Assembly (NCBI GenBank): GCA_003514765.1
Contig: DOOY01000318.1
Span: 1-11,278, forward strand
Source of the DNA: Nitrosomonas sp.
GTDB taxonomy: Bacteria > Pseudomonadota > Gammaproteobacteria > Burkholderiales > Nitrosomonadaceae
DNA length: 11,278 nt
Direction of reading: 5' to 3'
The notes beneath the pieces are model-generated. The model had not been told where the DNA came from and ran no database searches. It saw only the letters and a program-made list of their open reading frames with translations. This document shows, in pieces, positions 1-6,773 of the stretch (position 1 is its first letter; each line of letters begins with the position of its first letter). The translations under genes were made by a program, and so were the position numbers.

Positions 1-93
1 GATTCAGCCTGTTCTGCATGTCATCAACAACATGCGGAACAGGATCAGGTGTTCACCCAGGGCTATCCAGTATTACGTGCAGCCAAACCATAA
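1..93 (+). CDS. C-terminal end of a cytochrome P460-family c-type haem protein (partial)
   Basis: The plus-strand frame is open from the first base and stops at TAA 91-93, giving 30 residues. It contains a haem c attachment motif CxxCH (C-S-A-C-H, residues 4-8), then H-A-E-Q-D-x-V-F-T-Q and Y-P-V-L-R near the end. A CxxCH close to the C-terminus followed by a VFTQ-x-YPVLR-like tail fits the cytochrome P460 family as I remember it; that family includes the hydroxylamine-oxidising P460 and cytochrome c'-beta of ammonia and methane oxidisers. Such proteins are periplasmic and bind haem covalently. The rest of the gene lies left of the window, so signal peptide, start and subfamily cannot be judged. 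Haem c attachment is directly supported; the family name rests on a short tail and is less certain. Confidence 0.6.
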   Translation, partial: DSACSACHQQHAEQDQVFTQGYPVLRAAKP

Positions 94-139
94 GTCTGTG
101 ACGATATAGACCTGCAATCGTTATCGATTAACAACCAAT

Positions 140-179
140 AAAAAACGGGTATCCGGAAAGCAACGGATACCCGTTTTTT
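140..179. terminator. Bidirectional rho-independent terminator
   Basis: A perfect 10-bp stem, CGGGTATCCG (146-155) with CGGATACCCG (164-173), encloses an 8-nt loop. It is flanked by A6 (140-145) and T6 (174-179), so it can terminate in both directions. It sits 46 bases after the stop of the plus-strand cytochrome gene and 36 bases beyond the stop of the minus-strand gloB, so it most likely serves both converging genes. Confidence 0.93.
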
Positions 180-215
180 ATTATCATCCGCCTTTCCACC
201 GCTGTCCTTAAATTT

Positions 216-1007
216 CTAAAAATTGTTTTTCCATTCACGCAACGCGGCAAATACTTCTACCGGCTGTTCCAGTTTCTTGTTGGTATAAAGACAGGCCATG
301 CGGTTAATTTCCGGCAGATGGCAACGCAGAAAAGGGTTACAGGATTTTTCGATGGCAATATTTGTGGGCAGCGTAGGTATATTTTCGCTACGCAGTTGTT
401 TTGCGCGATGCTCCGCTCTCTGCAAATCGATGTTGCCGGGTTCCACAGTTCTGGCAAAGTTGATATTACCCAACGTATACTCATGCGTGCAATAAACAAG
501 TGTATCATCGGGCAAGTCTGCAAGCTTTTGTAATGAACGATACATTTGTTGCGGCGTTCCTTCAAAAACACGACCGCAGCCACTGGCAAATAACGTATCA
601 CCGCAAAACAAAATATTTTTTCCGTACGACGCCTGTAACGATCCAAAATAAGCGATATGCCCGCGCGTGTGGCCGGGTATCTCAATTACCTCAAGTGTGA
701 GCGGTAGCGCTGAAAAATGAACAGTGTCGCCTTCCCGCACTGGGTGCGTTACCGTTGCAATATTCTCCTGTTCCGGACCATAAACAGGCACGTTAAACCT
801 GGCAATCAATGTCGGATTACCGCCAGTGTGGTCACTATGGTGATGCGTGATCAGGATTGCGTGAAGCGCCAGTTTATTGGATTGCAGATAGTCAAGGACA
901 GGGAAAGCATCGCCCGGGTCAACGACGACCGCATGCTCGGCATTATGGATAATCCAGATATAATTGTCTTTAAATGCCGGTATCGGGTGGATTTGTAATG
1001 TCATCAT
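216..1007 (-). CDS. gloB: Hydroxyacylglutathione hydrolase (glyoxalase II)
   Basis: This enzyme hydrolyses S-D-lactoylglutathione to D-lactate and glutathione, the second step of cytosolic methylglyoxal detoxification. The 263-residue protein has the metallo-beta-lactamase fold signature THHHSDH at 54-60 (metal ligands H55, H57, D59, H60). Further ligands are H113 in PGHTRGH, D137 in FCGDTLF and H175 in CTHEYT. G143-C-G-R146 and the C-terminal NPFLR (224-228), part of the glutathione-binding domain, separate glyoxalase II from other metallo-hydrolases. Length is close to the roughly 250 residues usual for GloB. Two adjacent ATGs (1005-1007 and 1002-1004) could start it, with no clear Shine-Dalgarno sequence before either; the second would remove only one residue. 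It is divergent from a YafS-like methyltransferase, as gloB is from yafS in E. coli. Confidence 0.97.
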   Translation of the reverse strand: MMTLQIHPIPAFKDNYIWIIHNAEHAVVVDPGDAFPVLDYLQSNKLALHAILITHHHSDHTGGNPTLIARFNVPVYGPEQENIATVTHPVREGDTVHFSALPLTLEVIEIPGHTRGHIAYFGSLQASYGKNILFCGDTLFASGCGRVFEGTPQQMYRSLQKLADLPDDTLVYCTHEYTLGNINFARTVEPGNIDLQRAEHRAKQLRSENIPTLPTNIAIEKSCNPFLRCHLPEINRMACLYTNKKLEQPVEVFAALREWKNNF

Positions 1008-1039
1008 GCAGTTTTATTAATGTAGAATTGAATCACGCT

Positions 1040-1059
1040 GCTTAGCTTAGCTTAGCTTA
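1040..1059. repeat. Pentanucleotide tandem repeat (GCTTA)4 in a divergent intergenic region
   Basis: Four exact copies of GCTTA lie head to tail in the 105-base gap between gloB (minus) and the methyltransferase (plus), followed by an A8 tract at 1064-1071. The repeat is 27 bases upstream of a good -10 hexamer for the methyltransferase and 32 bases upstream of the gloB start. A change in copy number would move upstream elements relative to either promoter by 5 bp per unit. Any regulatory role is inference. Confidence 0.85.
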
Positions 1060-1063
1060 ATCT

Positions 1064-1092
1064 AAAAAAAATTTTCTGACCATCATTACAAT
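1064..1092 (+). promoter_or_regulatory. Putative promoter of the methyltransferase-rnhA-dnaQ set
   Basis: TACAAT at 1087-1092 matches the sigma-70 -10 consensus at five of six positions and would place transcription start about 13 bases before the ATG at 1113. No good -35 hexamer is present at 16-18 bp; that position is filled by the A8 tract 1064-1071, which could instead act as an UP-like or bent element. Position and the -10 match support the call; the missing -35 weakens it. Confidence 0.35.
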
Positions 1093-1112
1093 AACATTTT
1101 TTACCTGCAGGT

Positions 1113-1826
1113 ATGGCCATACAAACAGATCAACAATGGTTTGCAACGTCTTTGGGACAGTATATTGTCGACCATGAGTTTCAATATTTTGATCACGTTG
1201 TCGCCAACATTTTTGGCTACAATGCTATGCAAATGGGTATGCCGCAATATGACTTTTTAAGAACAAACCGCATGCCGTTACGTTTCACTGCAGGTATTGA
1301 ACACGATAACATATTGCGATCCGCGTGTGATCACCTGCCCATTACCGGCGATACCATTGATTTGGTAATTGTGCCGCATGTGCTTGAATTTAATAAAGAC
1401 CCTCACCAAATTCTCCGAGAGATTTATCGCGTATTGATACCGGAAGGCCATATTGTCATTTCAGGTTTCAATCCTATCAGTTTGTGGGGTCTGCATCACC
1501 ATTTTATATCGAATAAACGTGAGTTTCCCTGGAACGGACATTTTATCGCGTTGCCGCGTCTGAAGGATTGGTTAAAATTGTTAAACTTTGAAATGAAAGG
1601 TGGCAAACTGTGTTGCTATGCGCCGCCTTTTGAACAGGAAAATTGGCGTCAGCGGTTCAAATTCATGGAAGACGCAGGTGACCGTTGGTGGCCTATTTCC
1701 GGCGGCGTCTATTTTTTACATGCAATAAAGCACAAGCACGGCATGCATATTATTAAGCCTGGCTGGAAAAACAGTCTGGTCGGCAAGAAAAAAATAGCTG
1801 CTGCAACACAAAGAATCAAACGATAA
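1113..1826 (+). CDS. YafS-like class I SAM-dependent methyltransferase
   Basis: The 237-residue protein resembles the Methyltransf_11/YafS group, whose substrate is not established. The clearest segment is the central strand-helix-strand: [11 protein letters not shown] at 83-93, a helix with REIYRVL (102-108), then [18 protein letters not shown] at 109-126, typical of the motif IV-VI region of Rossmann methyltransferases. A basic, lysine-rich tail (residues 205-237) ends the protein. The N-terminal glycine-rich SAM loop (motif I, usually with a GxGxG pattern) is poor here: the matching stretch reads VVANIFGYN at 29-37. The start ATG 1113 is the first possible one, since a TAA lies in frame at 1092-1094; its ribosome-binding site is weak (CAGG almost touching the ATG). 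Position next to gloB and rnhA matches E. coli yafS, which supports the family call. It could be a genuine methyltransferase with an unusual SAM loop or a non-catalytic relative. Confidence 0.82.
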   Translation: MAIQTDQQWFATSLGQYIVDHEFQYFDHVVANIFGYNAMQMGMPQYDFLRTNRMPLRFTAGIEHDNILRSACDHLPITGDTIDLVIVPHVLEFNKDPHQILREIYRVLIPEGHIVISGFNPISLWGLHHHFISNKREFPWNGHFIALPRLKDWLKLLNFEMKGGKLCCYAPPFEQENWRQRFKFMEDAGDRWWPISGGVYFLHAIKHKHGMHIIKPGWKNSLVGKKKIAAATQRIKR

Positions 1827-1854
1827 CCGCAATTTATCCAAGGTGGTTTGATTC
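1813..1854 (+). repeat. Two-part inverted repeat (RNA hairpin) spanning the methyltransferase stop codon
   Basis: GAATCAAAC (1813-1821) pairs perfectly with GTTTGATTC (1846-1854). Directly inside, GATAA (1822-1826, containing the stop codon) pairs with TTATC (1834-1838), leaving a 7-base loop and a 7-base bulge (1839-1845) on the 3' side. Fourteen base pairs in total could form in the mRNA between the methyltransferase and rnhA. No T run follows, so a simple terminator is unlikely; an RNA-processing or attenuation element, or chance, are alternatives. Confidence 0.5.
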
Positions 1855-1888
1855 AGTTATTATCATTCTTCCGTATTTATCAAAGATC

Positions 1889-2359
1889 ATGACGAAAGAA
1901 CAAAAAGAAAAAATTGTCGAAATTTACACTGACGGTGCATGCAAAGGTAATCCCGGTGTCGGCGGCTGGGGTGCCCTGTTAAAATATGGCGACCGTGAAC
2001 AGGAAATATTTGGCGGTGAAAAACATACCACCAACAATCGAATGGAACTGCTTGCCGCAATTCGCGCATTGGAACAGTTAAAACGACCCTGCACAGTACG
2101 TTTGTATACGGACTCACAGTATGTGCATAAAGGGATCAGTCAGTGGATGCACGCCTGGAAAGCACGCAACTGGAAAACAGCCAGTAAAAAACCGGTCAAA
2201 AACGAGGATTTGTGGCGATTGCTGGATCAATTGTCGCAACAGCATGAGATTGAATGGCTGTGGGTACGCGGACATGCCGGTCATAAGGAAAATGAGCGGG
2301 CGGATCTGCTGGCAAACCGCGGTGTAGAAAAAGTTATTGTTGAAAATCAGGCAGAATAA
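1889..2359 (+). CDS. rnhA: Ribonuclease HI
   Basis: This cytosolic endonuclease cuts the RNA strand of RNA-DNA hybrids, removing R-loops and primer remnants. The 156-residue protein has the full type 1 RNase H set: [11 protein letters not shown] with D15, NRMELLA with E53, YTDSQYV with D75, and [13 protein letters not shown] with H129 and D139. These match E. coli D10, E48, D70, H124 and D134 with a constant +5 offset. The basic, tryptophan-rich handle (about 86-103, with W86, W90 and W95) is also present. Length matches the family (about 155). The ATG at 1889 is preceded by only a weak AAAG. It lies 62 bases after the methyltransferase and 19 bases before dnaQ on the same strand, so the three are probably co-transcribed; in E. 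coli rnhA and dnaQ are instead divergent. Confidence 0.97.
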   Translation: MTKEQKEKIVEIYTDGACKGNPGVGGWGALLKYGDREQEIFGGEKHTTNNRMELLAAIRALEQLKRPCTVRLYTDSQYVHKGISQWMHAWKARNWKTASKKPVKNEDLWRLLDQLSQQHEIEWLWVRGHAGHKENERADLLANRGVEKVIVENQAE

Positions 2360-2363
2360 ACAC

Positions 2364-2368
2364 CGGAG
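2364..2368 (+). promoter_or_regulatory. Ribosome-binding site that fixes the dnaQ start
   Basis: CGGAG lies 10 bases before ATG 2379-2381. An in-frame ATG at 2337 would give 14 extra residues, but it lies inside rnhA and adds a basic stretch with no counterpart before the conserved MRQIVLDTETTG start. This site therefore favours 2379. Confidence 0.75.
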
Positions 2369-2378
2369 TTCTTTAAAT

Positions 2379-3080
2379 ATGCGACAAATTGTACTGGATA
2401 CTGAAACAACCGGGCTGGAATACAAACTGGGACACCGTATTGTCGAAATAGCCGCGGTAGAATTATCTAACCGGCAATTAACAGGAAACCATTTTCATCA
2501 TTACCTGAATCCGGAACGTGAAAGCGACGAAGGTGCGCTGCAGGTGCATGGACTAACCCGGGCATTTCTTGAAGACAAGCCTAAATTCCGGGAAATTTCA
2601 AAGGATTTTCTCGATTTCATCTATGATACCGAACTGATTATTCATAATGCACCGTTTGATGTAGGCTTTCTGAATCATGAATTGGGCCTGGAAAAACTGT
2701 CAACACTGGATGCTTATTGCCTGCAGATAACCGACACACTTAAACTGGCAAAAGATCTTCATCCTGGCAAACGTAATAATCTGGATGCTTTGTGCGACCG
2801 CTATAAAATAGACAACTCTAAAAGAACATTGCACGGCGCGTTACTCGATGCAGAGCTACTGGCTGAAGTCTATCTGGCCATGACGCGCGGTCAGGAAAGC
2901 CTGCTGATGGACCTTGATGTCATCAATCCGATCGACGAGAGTACAGCCTGCGATATTAAAAATTTGAATTTGCGTGTTTTACCTGCAACCGTGGCGGAAC
3001 TTGAACAGCACACCCGGCAGTTAGAATGTATTTCGAAAGAAAGTAATAATCAATGTATCTGGAAAAATCTGAACGCCTGA
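2379..3080 (+). CDS. dnaQ: DNA polymerase III epsilon subunit (3'-5' proofreading exonuclease)
   Basis: DnaQ removes misincorporated nucleotides within the replicative polymerase core (alpha-epsilon-theta). The 233-residue protein, counted from ATG 2379, carries the DEDDh exonuclease residues: D7 and E9 in LDTETTG, D94 in HNAPFD, and H152 and D157 in LHGALLDAELLAE. Just after the catalytic domain, QESLLM at 172-177 sits where E. coli epsilon has its beta-clamp-binding QTSMAF and probably plays the same role. The remaining 56 residues correspond to the segment that binds the alpha subunit. Length compares with 243 in E. coli. It follows rnhA by 19 bases and has its own GGAG ribosome-binding site, so it is probably in an operon with it. 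It converges on the glycosyltransferase gene with only 36 bases between stops and no obvious terminator hairpin. Confidence 0.96.
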   Translation: MRQIVLDTETTGLEYKLGHRIVEIAAVELSNRQLTGNHFHHYLNPERESDEGALQVHGLTRAFLEDKPKFREISKDFLDFIYDTELIIHNAPFDVGFLNHELGLEKLSTLDAYCLQITDTLKLAKDLHPGKRNNLDALCDRYKIDNSKRTLHGALLDAELLAEVYLAMTRGQESLLMDLDVINPIDESTACDIKNLNLRVLPATVAELEQHTRQLECISKESNNQCIWKNLNA

Positions 3081-3116
3081 ATATCAAAATCGAAAGAATA
3101 TGTTAATACCACGCCG

Positions 3117-5702
3117 CTATTGAAGCCCTTCTGAAATGCGGTAATATACCTGCCTGAGAAAGATTCCATTTCTGTGGACTATTCGATATTTAATTTCATC
3201 AGGTCGGATGAGCATTTGCTTCAAATTATCGCCTTCCCGGATTTGCTCAAGATGAACAGGCTTCATTCCAACCTGTATGATCGGCCGATTTATTGGATAT
3301 TGTGCCGGAAACCAGAAATTGTACATCGCACCACTGTCACCAAATAGATTGCGTGAACGAATATCCAGATTGCCGCACGTATGATTGTAGAAATAAAGGC
3401 TGCTGGCAACTGACCATTTACTCATACCGACAATCACAGGTTCTCGTCCCGTCAGTTGACGAACCTCTTCGGCAATTTGTTCTACCTCACGTGTTGTTTC
3501 GCGCCAGAAATAATGTTCGGTAAACAGATGATAGGAAACGCCGGGTATTCCCAGCACAACATAGTGCAAAGTAAACGCATAAGCAAACAGGCATGCGGCA
3601 ATAGTAGGCCGCCATGCTTTTTGTAACCATCTGGTAAATTTATCGAGATTACCGGTTTGTCCAATCATCCAGGCGACTGTTGGCAATACCGCCAGCCAGA
3701 CAGGTCCGGTCCAATGAAATTTGGGATGGCCGAATATACTGAATACCAGAAAGATAAAAAACGGCACACCGGTAAAAATTTGCACAAACAAGCGTTTCCT
3801 GTCTTCTAACATATGCTGCAATGCGCCTGCATCGCGATAACTGTTTGAGAAGAGAACCTGCATGGCGGCAAAAAAACCGATGGGCGTCAACAGAATCATG
3901 ATATAAATCAACAGATAATGAACCGAGAATTGACTGTCATTCGTTACATGCCGTGTCGACTGAAACATGAAGGAGATCCATTCATGCTGAGAATTCCAGA
4001 TAAGAACGGGTGAAAAAATAAATAGCGCCAGTGTAGCCGCCAGATAAGGATGCGGACGCCAGATCCAGCGGCGCGCACACGGATCGATGATGACAAAAGC
4101 CAGTGCAGCCACCCCCAGTAAACCCAGCGTATATTTGGAAAGCAATCCCAGGCCAAATGCAACGCCCATTCCCAGCCATGCGGATCGCTGCCCCGCAACC
4201 AAAGCACGTTCCATAAAATAAAGCGTGGCAATCCAGGCGGCTACCAACGGCGCATCCGGTGTCATGAAAAATCCGGATGCAAAGCCCAGCGGCAATACTG
4301 AAAATACCATCAGGGTGCGCAGCGCGGTTGATTTGTCGTACAAATTTTTTGCCAATGCATATAGATAGCCCATGGCGATGAGACTGCAAATAAATGCCCC
4401 CGCACGGACGCCCGCTTCATTGTCGCCCAACATTGCAGTACCTATCCAAATAAGCCAGGCAACCATCGGTGGATGATCATAAAAACTCAGATCCATGTGT
4501 TGTGCGTATTGCCAGTAATAAGCTTCATCCGGAATCAGTTGTGCAAGTCCCAGATAGATCAGCCGTAACAGTATGCAAAACAAAACAACACCCAGTGCCG
4601 CGACCCGCCAGCGCATATTGCGTGAAGGCGGATTCTTCTCAGCCGGGAAAACATAAAAAGCTGAACCGAGGTAATTGACAAAAGCAGTTGCAATAATGGC
4701 AGGAATAATTGCCAGAGAAGGCGGCACATCGCCTATATAAACAAACAATGCCAACACACCTCCGCGCAACAAAAGGGCCAGCGCGCCTACAGTTAAAAAA
4801 CGGCTGAATTGAAGCCATTGTAGATGACCGGTATGATGCTCGTAAAAAGCCCACTTTGAGTTCAGTATATAGTTCACACACACTGCGACAAAAAAACTGA
4901 CAAAATGCGCCAGCGCAAGCCCGGCATCGTGATTGATCATCCATTGAAAAACGAAGACATCAACCACCACACCCAGCAATCCGACTATCGCAAAACGCCC
5001 GGCAGTATTCTTGGATACCGTGCCGCCGGCCAATGTCAACAGTCGCTGCAAATAAACCAGTTGATGTGAAAATGACAGTTTAGAAGTTCCGTGCGCACGG
5101 TCGCGAAAGCAAATCGGAATCTCTTTGATCCGCAGCGTGCCATCATTGGCCATCAAGATTTCGAGCAGAATCTTGTAGCCATGCGCCTGTTCGGAAACAG
5201 TCGCGGCCAATTCCCGGCGGAATGCAAAAAAACCTGAGGTCGCATCACTGACATCACAAAACGGGCGTGCAAGCCACCCGCCAGCTCTGGACAGAAAGCG
5301 TCTATAAAAAGGCCAGTCAAGTGTACGCCCGCCTTTAATATATCGACTGCCAATCACAACATCATATTGATCTTTTAAGATGGGTGTCACCAAAGCGTTC
5401 AGTTGTTCATGCGGATGACTCAGATCGGCATCCATAACGACAATGATATCGCTGCGCGCAGCACCAGCGCCCTTCAGAATGGAAGTCGCCAGGTCCGGTT
5501 TTCCATTTCTTTCTATGAGATGTATATTGCTGTACTTTTGCCAGGTGCGTATTTTTTCCGGCGTACCGTCATTTGAACCGTCATCCACAAAAATGACTTC
5601 AAAATTATCGGACGGAATGTTCAGTGCAAAAATCCCGGTTAGCAGTAAATCAATATTTTCTGATTCATTTAATGTGGGTACTATGATCGAAAACTGTGTC
5701 AT
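3117..5702 (-). CDS. Three-domain membrane glycosyltransferase: DPM1-like GT2 + GtrA-like + ArnT/GT39-like
   Basis: This 861-residue protein joins three parts of lipid-linked sugar transfer. Residues 1-225 form a GT2 synthase like dolichol/polyprenol-phosphate mannose synthase: VDDGSNDGT (39-47), DAD at 91-93, GSRYIKGG (118-125) and SGFFAFRR (156-163). Residues about 232-353 form a GtrA-like domain of four hydrophobic helices, with RFAIVG and RFLTVG at helix starts. From about 365 a multi-spanning GT39/GT83 domain follows: PDEAYYW (391-397) with the acidic pair D392/E393 expected of the catalytic first periplasmic loop, then FYDHPPM (407-413) and TPDAPL (481-486). A hydrophilic tail (about 735-861) is probably periplasmic. 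By family knowledge, the first domain would load a sugar on polyprenyl phosphate, the second may help membrane passage, and the third would transfer the sugar to an envelope acceptor. Sugar and acceptor cannot be read from sequence. It follows mltG by 46 bases and ends the minus-strand run. ATG 5702 has AGGT four bases upstream. Confidence 0.9.
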   Translation of the reverse strand: MTQFSIIVPTLNESENIDLLLTGIFALNIPSDNFEVIFVDDGSNDGTPEKIRTWQKYSNIHLIERNGKPDLATSILKGAGAARSDIIVVMDADLSHPHEQLNALVTPILKDQYDVVIGSRYIKGGRTLDWPFYRRFLSRAGGWLARPFCDVSDATSGFFAFRRELAATVSEQAHGYKILLEILMANDGTLRIKEIPICFRDRAHGTSKLSFSHQLVYLQRLLTLAGGTVSKNTAGRFAIVGLLGVVVDVFVFQWMINHDAGLALAHFVSFFVAVCVNYILNSKWAFYEHHTGHLQWLQFSRFLTVGALALLLRGGVLALFVYIGDVPPSLAIIPAIIATAFVNYLGSAFYVFPAEKNPPSRNMRWRVAALGVVLFCILLRLIYLGLAQLIPDEAYYWQYAQHMDLSFYDHPPMVAWLIWIGTAMLGDNEAGVRAGAFICSLIAMGYLYALAKNLYDKSTALRTLMVFSVLPLGFASGFFMTPDAPLVAAWIATLYFMERALVAGQRSAWLGMGVAFGLGLLSKYTLGLLGVAALAFVIIDPCARRWIWRPHPYLAATLALFIFSPVLIWNSQHEWISFMFQSTRHVTNDSQFSVHYLLIYIMILLTPIGFFAAMQVLFSNSYRDAGALQHMLEDRKRLFVQIFTGVPFFIFLVFSIFGHPKFHWTGPVWLAVLPTVAWMIGQTGNLDKFTRWLQKAWRPTIAACLFAYAFTLHYVVLGIPGVSYHLFTEHYFWRETTREVEQIAEEVRQLTGREPVIVGMSKWSVASSLYFYNHTCGNLDIRSRNLFGDSGAMYNFWFPAQYPINRPIIQVGMKPVHLEQIREGDNLKQMLIRPDEIKYRIVHRNGIFLRQVYYRISEGLQ

Positions 5703-5748
5703 GCAGACCTGTTGATTTTTGTTTTATGTCTTCTTTGAAAAAACATGA

Positions 5749-6756
5749 TTAATTGTTCTGCCGTTTTTGGTATTTGGCAACTGCACGGTTATGATCTGCA
5801 AGATTAGTCGAAAATTTTGATTCTCCATTTCCTTTAGCCACGAAATATAAAGCATCAGTTGTCGCGGGGTTTAATGCCGCGCGTATAGATGCAAGTCCCG
5901 GCATGGCAATCGGAGTAGGCGGCAATCCGGCTCTGGTATAAGTATTATAATCCTGGTCAGTCTGCAGATCTTTTTTGCGCAAATTGCCGTCAAATTGATC
6001 TCCCAATCCGTAAATCACTGTCGGATCCGTTTGCAGACGCATACCTATTCGCAAACGATTGATAAAAACACCGGCAATTTCAGCACGGTCACTTTCCAGA
6101 CCGGTTTCTTTCTCAACAATAGAAGCCAGAATGAGCGCTTCATAGGCCGATGCAAGCGGCAACGATTCCATACGATCCAGCCAGGCTATTTTTATGTGGT
6201 TTTGCATGGTTTGGTAAGCACGCTGCAGAATCTCAATATCAGTACTGTTTTTTAAAAAATAATAGGTATCAGGAAAAAACAAACCTTCAGCAGACTGTTC
6301 GTCGGCGCCTATAAGCTGCAGTATTTCTTCTTCACTCATTTCAACAGTCGTATTGCGTATGTCCGGATGATCATATAAAGCCTTCCTGTACTGAGAAAAA
6401 GTCCAGCCTTCCACAAACCTGACTTCATTTTGCCGGATATCACCTTTGATCAGATACTCGAGCAAGGTAATTTGTGAAAGATTTTCGGTAAGACGATAAT
6501 CGCCCGCTTTGAGTGCCGATTCTTTGCCTAGATAGCGTGATAACAGTATAAAAGACCAGGTATCGGGAAGAATGCCCTCGTCAACCAATTGCCGGGTAAT
6601 CTGTTTTAAATTACTGCCCGGTTCAATTGAAAATTCATACGGTGTGGTGGGTAGAATAATGTCGCGATGATAATGATGATAAAGCCATCCTATGCTCAGG
6701 ATGGCTGCCAGAAAGAAAATCAGAAAAATGAATAAAAGGCGTTTCAGCGTAAGCAT
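5749..6756 (-). CDS. mltG: Endolytic peptidoglycan transglycosylase MltG (YceG family)
   Basis: MltG cleaves nascent glycan strands at the inner membrane and so limits chain length. The 335-residue protein opens with a positively charged stretch and one transmembrane helix (about 6-26), placing the rest in the periplasm. A LysM-like region covers roughly 40-90, including the AGDYRL motif. The catalytic part holds the YceG signatures: EGLFFPDTYYF (157-167), ASIVEKET (211-218, with the family's catalytic glutamate), FINRLRIGMRLQTDPTVIYG (231-250), NTYTRAGLPPTPIAMPG (271-287) and YFVAKGNG (304-311). Length fits the family (E. coli 340). It begins 17 bases after the fabF stop; ATG 6754-6756 lacks a good Shine-Dalgarno sequence, so coupling to fabF is likely. 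pabC, which lies between fabF and mltG in E. coli, is missing, and no tmk follows. Confidence 0.95.
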   Translation of the reverse strand: MLTLKRLLFIFLIFFLAAILSIGWLYHHYHRDIILPTTPYEFSIEPGSNLKQITRQLVDEGILPDTWSFILLSRYLGKESALKAGDYRLTENLSQITLLEYLIKGDIRQNEVRFVEGWTFSQYRKALYDHPDIRNTTVEMSEEEILQLIGADEQSAEGLFFPDTYYFLKNSTDIEILQRAYQTMQNHIKIAWLDRMESLPLASAYEALILASIVEKETGLESDRAEIAGVFINRLRIGMRLQTDPTVIYGLGDQFDGNLRKKDLQTDQDYNTYTRAGLPPTPIAMPGLASIRAALNPATTDALYFVAKGNGESKFSTNLADHNRAVAKYQKRQNN

Positions 6757-6773
6757 GCGCCGTCAATTAACAA

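Noticed and set aside
140..179. The inverted repeat as a mobile-element end or attachment site
   Set aside because: A 10-bp GC-rich stem between A6 and T6 at a convergent gene junction is fully explained as a two-way terminator.
2337..2378. A dnaQ start 14 codons upstream, inside rnhA
   Set aside because: The extra residues have no match at the DnaQ N-terminus, and ATG 2379 has a CGGAG ten bases upstream and begins at the conserved segment.
3982..4389. A 135-codon minus-strand frame inside the glycosyltransferase gene
   Set aside because: An alternate frame of a gene whose own frame keeps clear GT39 motifs across the same interval.
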